Part shown: positions 24,672-33,954 of the stretch, piece after piece | Layout of the letters: every line of letters starts with the position of its first letter | Position numbering within the stretch: position 1 is the stretch's first letter | From: Spirochaetaceae bacterium | GTDB lineage: Bacteria > Spirochaetota > Spirochaetia > DSM-27196 > SLAA01 | Length of the DNA: 36,115 nucleotides | Direction: 5' to 3' | Assembly: GCA_003556605.1 (NCBI GenBank) | Contig: PWQX01000041.1 | Location: 1 to 36,115 of the forward strand | Program-made: the position numbers and the translations under genes | The notes under the pieces: generated by a model | The model's database searches: none | What the model saw: the letters and a program-made list of their open reading frames with translations, nothing else | Told to the model about the DNA's origin: nothing

Positions 24672-27600
24672 ATGTGCTCCCAGCTCCTTGCGCCGCGAGA
24701 TCGCTTTTACTATTATTCGACGGTGGCCACAGACAGGCAAAGCCTCGGCCTGCTGATCGGGCAGGCGTTTCTCGTTGGGCTTGCGTTCGGTTTGCTGTAC
24801 AATGTCGCCTACACGTCACTGGTGTACGAACACGGCTCGGCCGGACTGCGGGTGGTGTATGTACTGGTGGGTGCCGTCGTTCCGATTGTGACGGTCGGCT
24901 TCAATGCGCTTGAAGAACGCCTCTCGTTATCGAGCCTTTCTCTCTTCACCGTCGGGTCCTTCGCGGTTGCAGTTTTCCTGCTGTATTTCCTGACTTTGAC
25001 TTCGAACGCCCCGTGGATCGCGTATATTCTCATGTTGGTCAACACCATGGGGAGCCTGTACTGTATGATGCTGCGCGGCGCTCAAGCTTCGCAGCTGTAC
25101 GATGCGAGGACGCTAAAGCGACGCTACCCCCGCGTTACCGGTGGCGAGATTCTTGCGGTTGTCCTCGCCGGTATCATCGTTGCTCCTCTCGCCGGCGTGC
25201 TCGGTTCGCTGGAGCGGGTGATACCGGTGGCCGGCGCAATCATGCTTGCTGCGCTGTACCTGGTGCATCGTATCGGTACGGACTTTCTCGCGCCGCAGGA
25301 GCTTCCGCACTCGCACGCGGGTCGGGAGCCGGAGTCGGCACACGAGCGGCATGGTTTCGCGGCGCTGCGGGCGATAATCAGCAAGAAATACACGCTGGTT
25401 GTCTTCGGGTATCAATTGGCCTGCTACGCGACTTCGCTTCTGGTTCAGTACCTCGTATACTCCGAGGCGCAGCAGTTCTTCGCTACCCAGGCCGAGTTGA
25501 GCCGGTTTATCGGTCTGGTGAAGTCCGGTACCACCGGGCTGGGCTTTCTGTTCCTCACTTTTGTGGCCGGTCGGCTGCTAGTGAAGTTCGGGATGCCGGT
25601 GGGTCTGGCAGGAAGCCCGGTCGGTGTCGGGCTGTTGCTGTTTGCAGCTGTGATCGCCGGAGTGTTCGACGACGGTACCGGGCGCAGCTTCTTCGTGCTC
25701 ATCGTTGCTTCACAGTTCGTCGATTACATGCTCTATTCGGGGTTCACAAAGACCTCGGTGCAGAGCGCCTTTCAACCATTGCCGGCGCATGAGCGCGAAG
25801 CGGTTCACACCTTCGTGCAGGGCGTCGGAATCCCCCTGAGTTACGGCGTGACGGGGCTGCTGCTGATCGGCTTTGCTCAGATCCCTGGTTTCACTACCGC
25901 CCACGCCGTGTATCTGACACTCGGTGCGGTCGGCGTCTCGGGCTTTCTCGGTGCGCTGCTCTATCGCGGCTACGGAGGCGAGCTGCGCAACTCGCTTACG
26001 CGCCGGCATATCGACGCGGTCGACTTCAGGCTCGAAGATGCATCGACGCTGCAGATTATCGATTCGCTGTTCAGTTCAAACGACCCGCGGCAGATTAGGA
26101 GCGGACTGGAGCTGCTGCAGGAAACCGGGCACCGGAGCTACGCAAATCGGCTCGAGACGCTGATCGACCACCCGAATCCCGAGGTCCGATGCGACGTATA
26201 TCACCGAATCGAGGCGATTGCTCCCGGCTGGGCGACCCCGGCACTCACCCGTGCAATCGCCGCAGAACAGGATGTAGCCGCCCGCGGGAGCGCCATCTGC
26301 GCGCTGTGCGCGGTGCTCGATGAGCCGGCTCCTACGATCAAGCCGTATCTCGAGTCTGATACACCGGCGCTGCGTACTGCGGCCGTCACCGGGCTTTTCC
26401 TGTACGGCGGGATCAACGGCATCCTGCAGGCCGGCGACGTGTTCAACAGGCTGGCTGAATCGGCAGACTCGCGCGAACGCAAGGATGCCGCGGAGATTCT
26501 CGAGCGGGTGGGCATACGCAACTTCTACCATCCGCTGCACGCACTGCTACGGGACTCGGATTTTCAGGTGGTGCGGGCCGCGCTGCGGGCCGCCCGCGCG
26601 GTTGCCCACCCGGCGCTGATTAACGACATCCTGCCGTGGATAGACCCGGTTACCACCCGCGCCGAGGCACTCGGTGCGCTGGCGGCCCAAGGGCCGGCGC
26701 TAACGCCGTTGCTCGAAAGCTGTCTCACCGGAAGCTCCACGCTGCGGCGCGCCTCGATACTGCGCGTGATCCATGCTGCCTCGCGGGTGAATGACGAGAG
26801 CATTGTACGCACCTTCGAAGCGGCGCTGGAGCACCCGGATCCGCAGATCGCCCACGCGAGCTATACGGCGTTGAATCGGCGGGGATACTCAGCCGGCGCC
26901 CGGACGCGGCCGATTGTCGTTCGCAGGCTGTATGTGTATACGCAGATGGCTGCGCGGGCGACCTTGGCGCTTTCGGAGCTAGGCGGAGACCGCCGGCTGC
27001 AGCCGATCATCTCGGCTCTTGAGGATGTTTACAGCCGGCAACTTGAATCGGTCTTTCTGCTCCTGACCTTTGTGCACGACCCGGATGAGATCATGGGTAT
27101 GCGCCACAAAATCGTTGCCGGCGATGCCAAACAGCGCGCGCTCGGTCTCGAACTGCTGGAGGTAGAGCTGTCGGGACAGATCAGGCAACGAGTGCTCGCT
27201 ATAGCTGAATACCCCGATAACCGGAGGCTGGACTCGGCCGGCTACGGTGAGCTGTTCGGGCTGGCTGCGGTCGCACCAAGCGAACGGGTGCGGGAAATAC
27301 TCGAGGATGATGATCGGTGGCCGCCGGAAGCGTGGTTGCGTACTTGCGCCACGCACGCGGCATATACTCTCGGCCTTGGCGCCGAAGCACCGGAGGATAC
27401 CGTGCTTACTATGATAGAGCGGGTAATTACGCTGAAATCAGCGGATATTTTTTCCAGCATCCCGGACGCCATTCTGGCACACATTGCGTCGATTGCCGAG
27501 GATCTGGAAGTCTCGCCCAAACAGACCTTCATCCGCCAGGGTGATCTTGGAACCTGCATGTACATCATCCGAAACGGCCGGGTCGCGATTCACGATGAGC

Positions 27601-27824
27601 AGACCCGTTTCGCGGAGCTGGACTCCGGGAGGGTGGTCGGTGAAATGGCGGTGCTCGACCCTGAGCCCCGTTCGGCGTCGGCTACGGCGCTCGAGAATAC
27701 CTCCCTGCTGAGGATCGACAAGGATGCGTTCGACTCGGTGATGGTTGACCACCCGGATATCGCGCAGGCGGTGATCCAGGTACTCTGCCGTCGCATGCGC
27801 GCTATGATCAAGCAAAGGGAGTGA
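24672..27824 (+). CDS. Nucleotide-transporter-like membrane protein fused to HEAT repeats and a cyclic-nucleotide-binding domain
   Basis: A 1050-residue protein in three parts. Residues 1 to about 440 hold some ten to twelve hydrophobic helices resembling the ATP/ADP translocase-like (NTT/MFS) group, for example LYNVAYTSLVYEHGSAGLRVVYVLVGAVV. Residues about 450-900 are a helical array with HEAT-like spacing (SGLELLQETG, EVRCDVYHRIEAI, AEALGALAAQGPAL, PDPQIAHASYTALNRRG). The last 120 residues are a CRP/PKA-type cyclic-nucleotide-binding fold: FIRQGDLGTCMYIIRNGRV, then VVGEMAVLDPEPRSASA, which keeps the Glu and Arg that hold the cyclic phosphate. NTT-HEAT fusions are known from free-living bacteria. 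The likely model is a cNMP-gated transporter or sensor; the substrate is unknown. The start is not backed by a ribosome binding site. Confidence 0.75.
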   Translation: MCSQLLAPRDRFYYYSTVATDRQSLGLLIGQAFLVGLAFGLLYNVAYTSLVYEHGSAGLRVVYVLVGAVVPIVTVGFNALEERLSLSSLSLFTVGSFAVAVFLLYFLTLTSNAPWIAYILMLVNTMGSLYCMMLRGAQASQLYDARTLKRRYPRVTGGEILAVVLAGIIVAPLAGVLGSLERVIPVAGAIMLAALYLVHRIGTDFLAPQELPHSHAGREPESAHERHGFAALRAIISKKYTLVVFGYQLACYATSLLVQYLVYSEAQQFFATQAELSRFIGLVKSGTTGLGFLFLTFVAGRLLVKFGMPVGLAGSPVGVGLLLFAAVIAGVFDDGTGRSFFVLIVASQFVDYMLYSGFTKTSVQSAFQPLPAHEREAVHTFVQGVGIPLSYGVTGLLLIGFAQIPGFTTAHAVYLTLGAVGVSGFLGALLYRGYGGELRNSLTRRHIDAVDFRLEDASTLQIIDSLFSSNDPRQIRSGLELLQETGHRSYANRLETLIDHPNPEVRCDVYHRIEAIAPGWATPALTRAIAAEQDVAARGSAICALCAVLDEPAPTIKPYLESDTPALRTAAVTGLFLYGGINGILQAGDVFNRLAESADSRERKDAAEILERVGIRNFYHPLHALLRDSDFQVVRAALRAARAVAHPALINDILPWIDPVTTRAEALGALAAQGPALTPLLESCLTGSSTLRRASILRVIHAASRVNDESIVRTFEAALEHPDPQIAHASYTALNRRGYSAGARTRPIVVRRLYVYTQMAARATLALSELGGDRRLQPIISALEDVYSRQLESVFLLLTFVHDPDEIMGMRHKIVAGDAKQRALGLELLEVELSGQIRQRVLAIAEYPDNRRLDSAGYGELFGLAAVAPSERVREILEDDDRWPPEAWLRTCATHAAYTLGLGAEAPEDTVLTMIERVITLKSADIFSSIPDAILAHIASIAEDLEVSPKQTFIRQGDLGTCMYIIRNGRVAIHDEQTRFAELDSGRVVGEMAVLDPEPRSASATALENTSLLRIDKDAFDSVMVDHPDIAQAVIQVLCRRMRAMIKQRE

Positions 27825-27881
27825 TGCGAGGTCTCTACACCGCTTGTTTCGTTTCTCACCCGGCTGATCTATGTGATCAAT

Positions 27882-28136
27882 CTATTCGCAGGTGCAGCGT
27901 GCGGCGAGCGCAGTGTAGAGCTTCGGCGGTGCCTCGCGGTTGAGCCGGGAGCGCAGAACAGAGTACCCGTGAACAACCTCGGACTCGATGCGCCGCTCAC
28001 CGAAGGCACGCTCAGCCTGCTCCTCGCCGTGGCGGCGATAAGACCGGTGCGCGAGCGTCTGGGGGTCGAGCACCCAATACTCCTCGGCGCGGTGCTGCTC
28101 GCACTCGGCGAACTTCCGGCCGGCGTCGCGGCGCTA
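27882..28136 (-). pseudogene. Uma2-family endonuclease fragment
   Basis: Directly after the rhodanese stop and in its frame, the minus strand reads RDAGRKFAECEQHRAEEYWVL and then DPQTLAHRSYRRHG, matching the DxxRKxxxYxxxGVxEYWxVDP core of Uma2 (DUF820) nuclease-like proteins, and continues to a normal-looking end. The N-terminal half is missing and there is no start codon. It is a relic. Confidence 0.5.
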
Positions 28137-28550
28137 CGGGCGCACAATTGGTCCATTCCAGCGGCTTATGCCTCCGAAATCGACGATGTCCGAGAAACCG
28201 TGACGCCGCAGTTCACTCAGCGCAACACCGGAACGGCGGCCGGTGCGGCAGTAAAGCACCAGCACACGGTCCGTCGGCTGATCCTGCAACCCCGCCGCGA
28301 TCCGATCATACGGAATGTTGATAGCCGTCGGGATATGGCCGGCAGCGTATTCCCCAGCAGTGCGCACGTCGACCAAAAGGTAAGGCTGCTCACCAGCATG
28401 TATCAATTCGGCCAGCCCCTCGGGTGTACTGTAGCGCTGCAATGCAAGCGCGCCGTCTTCATCCGGAGAGGATCCGGCTCGGGCTACAGCAGCGAACCCC
28501 ATAACAGCTAAAACAATACCAAGTAAACCGATCAACAATCGCATCAGCAT
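28134..28550 (-). CDS. Exported rhodanese-domain protein
   Basis: Start taken at ATG 28550 (MLMRLLIGLL); an in-frame ATG lies 6 bases on. The 138 residues begin with a signal peptide or single anchor (about 1-25, LGIVLAVMGFAAVARA). A rhodanese domain follows: LLVDVRTAGEYAAGHIPTAI, NIPYDRI, and the active-site loop VLYCRTGRRS with the catalytic Cys. The domain ends with FGGISRWNGPIV. It should carry sulfane sulfur or transfer thiols outside the cytoplasm. It is intact, between broken genes on both sides. Confidence 0.85.
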   Translation of the reverse strand: MLMRLLIGLLGIVLAVMGFAAVARAGSSPDEDGALALQRYSTPEGLAELIHAGEQPYLLVDVRTAGEYAAGHIPTAINIPYDRIAAGLQDQPTDRVLVLYCRTGRRSGVALSELRRHGFSDIVDFGGISRWNGPIVRP

Positions 28551-28617
28551 GGATAGAATATAGCCGAGAAATTGGGTGAGGTCCAGCACGCGCTTCAGTT
28601 CTCGACGCGCCCGCGCA

Positions 28618-28758
28618 CGGCGAGAGCTGCAGGCGCGAGCTCACCGAGCACTTGCGAAAGACGCTGCGCAGATGGGTATCGACGGTTCGGGGTGATATGA
28701 ACAGCAGGTCGGCGGCGTGGCGAATCCGCGGCTCGAGCAGACCGAAGGCATCGCGCAA
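28618..28758 (-). pseudogene. LuxR-type helix-turn-helix fragment
   Basis: Minus-strand text ADLLFISPRTVDTHLRSVFR and then KCSVSSRLQLS is the C-terminal LuxR/NarL DNA-binding helix pair, with the family's SxRTVxxHLxxVFRKLxVSSR pattern. The receiver or sensor part is absent, and the upstream edge abuts RND transporter sequence on the other strand near 28740. A rearrangement scar. Confidence 0.6.
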
Positions 28759-30100
28759 ACGTTCGTCATGGGCGGTCGCGATCCGGTGGTGCGAGTCGAT
28801 ATATCGCGTGCTCGGCTAGACGCCTACCGCTTGAGCTTCGCAGAGATCGCCGAAGCGTTGCGTGAGCAAAACATCGATATGAACGCCGGAAAGCTGCTTG
28901 AAGGCGAGCGCGACTACCTCGTGCGGACCAACGGCGCGTTTCGTAGTCTCGACGGGGTTGCAACTGCCGTGGTTTCTGAGCGTGGCGGTCGCGTTGTGCG
29001 CCTGCAGCACCTCGGGCAGGTATCGAGCGGGTACCGGTGCGAGCAAAACCGTGTCTACATAGACGGCGAGCTGCCCGGCGGAGTTCGCCATGCGTTCATC
29101 TCCGATACAACCGAGATTATCCGTAATTCGTTGGCAACGATGTCCGGACAGGCGGCAGCCGGCGCTGTGCTCGCGGTGCTGGTGCTGTTCGTCTTTCTGC
29201 GCAGCGTACGCTCTACGCTGGTGGTTGCGGTCTCAATTCCCGCCTCGGTGCTCATCACGCTTGCGGTTATGTACTTTGCGGGCTTTCCGCTCAACCTCAT
29301 GACGCTCGCCGGACTTGTACTTGCAGTGGGTCTGCTGGTCGACAGCTCGATCGTGATTCTTGAGAGCATCTATCGCCACCGCCAGCGCGGAACCAAACTA
29401 CGAACCGCGGCGTTCATGGGAACCCGCGAAATGGTAGGGGCGATCACCGCGGCAACGCTTACCACGGTCTCTGTGTTTCTACCGCTGGTGATGTTTCGCC
29501 GGCAGCTGGAGCTCGCCGGTGAGCTGTTCGCGAGCCTGGCGTTTACGGTTGTGATCTCCCTGCTTGCTTCGCTTGTGGTAGCGGCATTTCTTGTGCCGGT
29601 ACTTGCCGCGCGCTTCTTCCCGCTTATTAGCACACGACAGCGCCCGCTGCGCAGCCGCCCGGCGCGGCTTAATGCATTGGTTGCGGCCGGCTTCGCGCGC
29701 CTCGAGACCGCCTGCACGCGAAGCCATCGGTGATCATGTCACGCTCGGCGACGAGGTTGCTCTGCGGTTTGAGGGTGATTACGCCGGCTTGAAGCGCTAC
29801 GGGGGCGTATTCGCCGCGGTAGTCGCTGCGGCGGTACTTCTGGTCTTCGGAGTGATGGCGGCGCAGTTCGAGTCGTTCAGCGACCCGTTGATCATCTCTT
29901 TCGCGATTCCATTGACGTTTGTCGACGTGATCGCGGCCCACTATCTGCTTGCAGTTTCGATCAGTCTCTTTAGTGCGCTCGGGTTCGTGATGCTTCTCGG
30001 TATGGCGGTGGATAACGGTATCGGAGCAGCACTGCTCTTAACGCTCTACCTGGTACCGGTACTCTACGCCGCGCTCAACCGCTACACCGAGCGCTGGTGG
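28738..30100 (+). pseudogene. RND-family efflux transporter, truncated and frameshifted
   Basis: Two pieces of an AcrB/MdtB-like pump. The first (to 29733) starts inside the first porter domain (GIAQTFVMGGRDPVVRVDIS). It runs through the helices with GLVLAVGLLVDSSIVILESIYRH, where the proton-relay Asp is kept, and stops after LVPVLAARFFPL. Near 29710-29735 the frame changes, and sequence from the second half resumes (GDHVTLGDEVALRFEGDYAGL, GVMAAQFESFSDPLIISFAIPL). The second porter domain is missing, and part of the last helices is also lost (GMAVDNGI is followed directly by GAALLLTLYLVPVLYAAL). The N-terminal helix and start codon are gone. It cannot make a working trimer. Confidence 0.85.
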
Positions 30101-30256
30101 CCGTCGCGCGCGAAGCTCGAATCGAGGGCTGCACCGCCGAAACTCCCGCCAAGGTGCTCATCCCATTGCGGCACAGCCAAACGCCCAGTATCATACGGCA
30201 ATGACGAGAGAACAGCTTGCCGCAAGCCCGGGAAAAGCGCATACAAGGAGGAAACG

Positions 30257-31411
30257 ATGTCGGTGCAATCAATCCGCCCGATGCAACAGGACGAACAGCG
30301 CGCGCTGAAACGGCTTGCCCGGCGCGCGTTCGGGTTTGTACAAGGCAGTTTCGTCAAGCCGACCGAGCATACGTTTGTGTACGAGCTTTCAGGAGAGATT
30401 GCAGGGGTTGTGGTGCTTGACACCTTCACCTTCAAGCGCAATCGGCTCGGCGGCGTCGTGAAGTGGTTGTTCACCGATCCGAGGGCACGTGGCCGCGGCG
30501 TAGCTGCCGCGCTGATCGAGCATTCGGTCCGCCAACTGCAGGAACACGGCTGCGACGAGCTGTTTACCACAGTTGAAGGCTGCAATACGGCCTCGAGTAA
30601 CCGTTTCGCCGATCAAGGCTTTGTCCCGCTTAGTGCTATGCAGCAGATCCGTCGTTACGGTATGAGCTTACTGAAGATCGGCCCAAACACGTTTCACACG
30701 ATCGACCTCGGCCATTTCCTCTGGGCCCGAGCCGGGCAAACGCCCCGGAGTCCGGAAGCGCCTGAGAGTCCACAAGGCACCCAAACGCCGGTTGCGGGCG
30801 GCGGCGCAGCGGCTTGGTTGGCGAATGTGCTGATTGCGGCAGCTATTCTGCCGCTGCAGCGACTGCGTGCCGGCGCAGCGAGTGAGCTGTATCTGGAGCT
30901 CGTGTGGCAGTTGCCGGTCGCGGTTGCGTTGGTGTTCGGCGTACGTTCGCTTGCAATGAAGCTGGCGGCGCACCGGCTTGGCTTGGAGCTTCGTTATCGA
31001 ATCTGGGAAACCGGACTTACGCTCTCGGCGCTGGTCGCTGTGCTGTTAAGCGGCGTGTTGCCGTCTCCGGGGTCGTATTATCCTAAGCCGGCGCGCTGGA
31101 GCTACCGAGCGGAGCTGCCGCGGCTTGCAATCGTGGCGTTTTTCGGTGCGCTCTCGGTGCTGGTACTCGCCTGGCTGCTGTGGGCCTACGAAGCAGCAGC
31201 ACTCGGCAGCAGCGCACCTGCGGTGGTCAACGACCTGCTCCGCCTTGCGGTCGTACCGGTGCAGGCGTTACTGGTTTTCGAGGTGCTTCTGCCGTTCTTT
31301 CCCTTCGCCTCGTACAACGGCCGGCGGGTATGGGACCACGACCGCGCGCTCTGGGGCATTTTGGCCGCCGGAACCGTCGCCCTTCTGCTGGTTCGCAGCA
31401 CCGGAATCTAA
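30257..31411 (+). CDS. GNAT acetyltransferase fused to a membrane domain resembling an inactive M50 protease
   Basis: ATG 30257 has a strong site, AAGGAGG (30245-30251). Of 384 residues, about 1-155 are a GNAT domain: VVVLDTFTFKRNRLGGVVKWLFTDP and the acetyl-CoA loop RARGRG (76-81), then TTVEGCNTASSNRFADQGFV. A Pro-rich linker (160-182) leads to about six membrane helices. In these, KLAAHRLGLELRYRIWETGLTLS (about 235-257), GVLPSPGSYYPKP and FFPFASYNGRRVWDHD resemble membrane proteases of the site-2/M50 type. The place expected to read HExxH reads RSLAM and the LDG site is ASYNG, so no zinc site is evident. It would be an acetyltransferase on a membrane scaffold; the substrate is unknown. The M50 likeness is by eye. 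Confidence 0.75.
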   Translation: MSVQSIRPMQQDEQRALKRLARRAFGFVQGSFVKPTEHTFVYELSGEIAGVVVLDTFTFKRNRLGGVVKWLFTDPRARGRGVAAALIEHSVRQLQEHGCDELFTTVEGCNTASSNRFADQGFVPLSAMQQIRRYGMSLLKIGPNTFHTIDLGHFLWARAGQTPRSPEAPESPQGTQTPVAGGGAAAWLANVLIAAAILPLQRLRAGAASELYLELVWQLPVAVALVFGVRSLAMKLAAHRLGLELRYRIWETGLTLSALVAVLLSGVLPSPGSYYPKPARWSYRAELPRLAIVAFFGALSVLVLAWLLWAYEAAALGSSAPAVVNDLLRLAVVPVQALLVFEVLLPFFPFASYNGRRVWDHDRALWGILAAGTVALLLVRSTGI

Positions 31412-31975
31412 GACTCCGAAGGTTGTCTGGACATACACTACTATCCTCAGCATTCTGCGCTGCCCTAACGCCGTGCCGGCCGCGTCTACATCGGCCGGGT
31501 TGCGAGCTAGCGGTGCAATGAGACGGCGCGTAGGTGAAGCGCAGGTTCGCGAACACGCGAATGTGCCTGCTTTCGTCCGTAGCCTTGCAACGGCCGTAAA
31601 GGCGCTCGCCCCTTGTCATCGGGCGCCTTTCGGCGCCGCAGCAGGGAGACCCGCAACTGGATTTTCGGATAACGGGCCTCGGCGGCGGATGAACCGGCGA
31701 AAACGGGCAAACACTGCCGTATTCCGGTTGCCGGCTGCATTCGTGTACAACGAAAGCCCCCGGGCGAAAAGCCGTAGCACCCAGACGATAGCCTTACTCT
31801 GAGGCTCCGACTTACACTCGAGCTGCCGCCCGTGCCGGGTGCCGCGAAACTGTCGTGGTTTCCGCCGGCCAGTCATAAAGGCCAAGATAACTGTTTCTCG
31901 GTAGGCCATTCGATGAGAAAATAGAGGAGAAGACGGTACAGCGCTAGGATAGCTTCTTGCCGGAGAGAGGGGGCG
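31412..31975. other. Non-coding gap with hairpins
   Basis: About 560 bases without a recognised gene. Open frames on both strands give Arg/Ala-rich text with no family signature. It contains the stem-loop at 31598-31630 and a GC-rich structured stretch around 31756-31805 (AGCC 31791-31794 and AGGCT 31802-31806 can pair). A small RNA cannot be excluded. Confidence 0.4.
31598..31637 (+). terminator. Stem-loop pair, possible terminator or RNA element
   Basis: AAAGGCGC (31598-31605) pairs with GCGCCTTT (31623-31630) around a 17-base loop. GGCGCC (31622-31627) can instead pair with GGCGCC (31632-31637) around TTTC. The two are mutually exclusive. The outer stem ends in a short T-run, weakly terminator-like. 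Confidence 0.35.
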
Positions 31976-32650
31976 ATGGAAGGGTTCATGAGCACGCTGG
32001 GTGCGTTATTCGTCACCGGGCTGACCGTGGGGGTAGGTCCGTGTATGCTGCACTGCGCTCCGGCGGTCGCATTCTATGTCACCGGTACTGCCGAAGGTTG
32101 GCGAGCCGGCTTCAAAGCGGCTATCAGCTTCGCGCTCGCGCGCCTGGCGGCTCACACGCTGCTCGGCGCGCTCGCCGGGGGAATCGGCATGCAACTGGTA
32201 AACCGCATAGCGGAGGAAGCCCTTGCCGTCTGGGCACAACTCGGCGCTGCGGCTTTTATTCTCCTTCTGGGAGCGCTGATCGTGATGGGCCGCAAGAGCG
32301 GGATCCGCGTGTGCCGCTACTTGAGTCGTCACACTCTGGAGCAAAGCACCATTTCGATGGCACTGCTTGGTTTTCTCATCGGCATCGTTCCCTACTGTGC
32401 CCCGTTCCTGGGCGTCCTGACCTATATCGCCTTTGCCTTGGGGGATGTCGGCCTCGGAGCACTGTGCGGACTTGCCTTCGGGCTCGGCGCCGCGCTGATA
32501 ACCCCTTTGCTGATCGTTGGGCCGGCGGCCGGCTTGCTTGCAAAGGTGTTGAAGACTCCGATACTTCTAGGAGTTCTCAGACGCGCTTCCGGGTTCTTTC
32601 TCCTGCTTTTCGGCTTCACCCTTGCTTCGGCGGTTGTGGGAAGACTGTGA
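31976..32650 (+). CDS. CcdA/DsbD-like transmembrane protein (UreH/SafE superfamily)
   Basis: A 224-residue inner-membrane protein with about six helices in two similar halves. Each half begins with a Cys-Ala-Pro motif: GPCMLHCAPAVAFY (C23, C27) and VPYCAPFLGVLTY (C141). Paired helix-embedded cysteines followed by Pro are how CcdA and DsbD pass electrons from cytoplasmic thioredoxin to the outside. ATG 31976 follows GGAGAGAGGGGG. It heads an apparent operon with two radical SAM genes. A role in delivering reducing equivalents or thiols to them is inferred. Alternative: a sulfite or metal exporter of the same superfamily. Confidence 0.75.
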   Translation: MEGFMSTLGALFVTGLTVGVGPCMLHCAPAVAFYVTGTAEGWRAGFKAAISFALARLAAHTLLGALAGGIGMQLVNRIAEEALAVWAQLGAAAFILLLGALIVMGRKSGIRVCRYLSRHTLEQSTISMALLGFLIGIVPYCAPFLGVLTYIAFALGDVGLGALCGLAFGLGAALITPLLIVGPAAGLLAKVLKTPILLGVLRRASGFFLLLFGFTLASAVVGRL

Positions 32651-32786
32651 ACTGCCTGCCTGCCTGCCGCATTCGGTATAGTTCGGAGACGTGCTGATTT
32701 TTTCCCTGGCAGGGCAGCGTATTGGGCGGTAAAATAGAGGGGAGCAATGGCGAGCGAATTCGTTGAGCGGGATTGCGAGGGCGATC

Positions 32787-33917
32787 GTGAGGGGAAATCC
32801 GCTGCGGAGGCTGGTCGAGCTACTGGTCCTGGTATCCTTTATCATTGTCGGGGCGGTGGTGGTCCTGCTAGGTATGCCTTCTTCCGAAACTGCTGACGGC
32901 GAGCTCAAACTGACGCCGGCACGGTTTTGGAGGGAGTTGGCGGGGAACGCCGTCCAGTGTGAGTTGTGCTTTCGCAACTGCACCATCCCTGAAGGGCAGC
33001 GGGGTTACTGCCGAGTTCGAGAAAACAGGGGCGGGAAGCTCTACACCCTGGTATATGGAAGGGCGGCGGGGTTTGACCTGGCCACCATCGAAAAGGAGCC
33101 CATGTATCATGTTCTTCCGGGGCACCAGAATCTGGGAGTGTTCACCGCCGGCTGCAATTTCAGGTGCAGTTTCTGCCATAATTGGCATGTTGCTACCAAG
33201 AGCCCTGAGGAGGTGAGGTCTCTGACGCTGCCGCCCGAAGAGCTTGTCGGTATGGCTTTAGATAAGGGCTGCCGATCAATATCGTTCACGATAAACGAAC
33301 CCACTGTATTCTATGAGTACATGTACGACACAGCCGCGATTGCGCGGGAGAAGGGGCTGATTACCCTCTTTCACACCAACGGCGCAATAAACCGCGAACC
33401 TCTAAGAGAGCTTCTCCGGCACATGGATGCGGTTTGTGTGGACCTCAAAGGGTTTACGGGCCAGTTTTTCCGCAAGACCTCCTTTTCGCAGCTCGAGCCT
33501 GTGCTCGAGACCCTGAAGACCGTCAAAGAGTCGGGGGTGTGGTTTGAAATCGTGAATCTCGTGATTCCTACCCTGAATGACGACCCCACGCAAACACGCG
33601 AGATGTGCCGGTGGATCAAGGAGAATCTCGGAGAGCACGTGCCGGTGCACTTCAACCGTTTCTTCCCCGCCTACAGGTTGACGAGAGTTCCTCCCACGCC
33701 GATTGAAACCTTGGAAAGGGCGCGGCAGATCGCTATTGAGGAGGGCTTGCGTTACGTTACGATCGGCAACGTGCCCGGGCATGAGTTCAACAGTACCTAC
33801 TGCCCGGAGTGCAACAATACACTCGTCAAGCGGGTTCATTTCTCGGTGTTGGAGAATAATATCGAGGGCGGCACCTGCCGCTACTGCGGCCACCGGATAC
33901 CGGGGGTGTGGAACTGA
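32787..33917 (+). CDS. Membrane-anchored radical SAM protein, AmmeMemoRadiSam (AmrS) type, copy 1
   Basis: The start is set at GTG 32787 (MRGNPLRRLVELL), which has GAGGG at 32777-32781; a TTG at 32763 is in frame, and ATG 32747, with a good site, is out of frame. The 376 residues have one N-terminal helix (about 10-30). A four-Cys cap follows (C58, C61, C65, C75 in QCELCFRNC and GYCRVRENR), then the SAM cluster motif CNFRCSFC (C123, C127, C130). ITFTINEPT-like text (SFTINEPTVFYEY), VNLVIPTLNDD and HFNRFFPAY mark the AmrS family, and a C-terminal zinc ribbon (YCPEC, CRYCG) ends it. Positive charges before the helix predict N-in, putting the enzyme outside the cytoplasm. Substrate unknown. Confidence 0.88.
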   Translation: MRGNPLRRLVELLVLVSFIIVGAVVVLLGMPSSETADGELKLTPARFWRELAGNAVQCELCFRNCTIPEGQRGYCRVRENRGGKLYTLVYGRAAGFDLATIEKEPMYHVLPGHQNLGVFTAGCNFRCSFCHNWHVATKSPEEVRSLTLPPEELVGMALDKGCRSISFTINEPTVFYEYMYDTAAIAREKGLITLFHTNGAINREPLRELLRHMDAVCVDLKGFTGQFFRKTSFSQLEPVLETLKTVKESGVWFEIVNLVIPTLNDDPTQTREMCRWIKENLGEHVPVHFNRFFPAYRLTRVPPTPIETLERARQIAIEEGLRYVTIGNVPGHEFNSTYCPECNNTLVKRVHFSVLENNIEGGTCRYCGHRIPGVWN

Positions 33918-33954
33918 CACGGGCCGTCTTCGGGGCCTGATTTGGGAGGCTGAG

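Noticed and set aside
32747-32765. ATG 32747 as the start of the first radical SAM gene
   Set aside because: It has a good ribosome binding site, but its frame differs from the radical SAM frame and ends after about 50 codons without family similarity.
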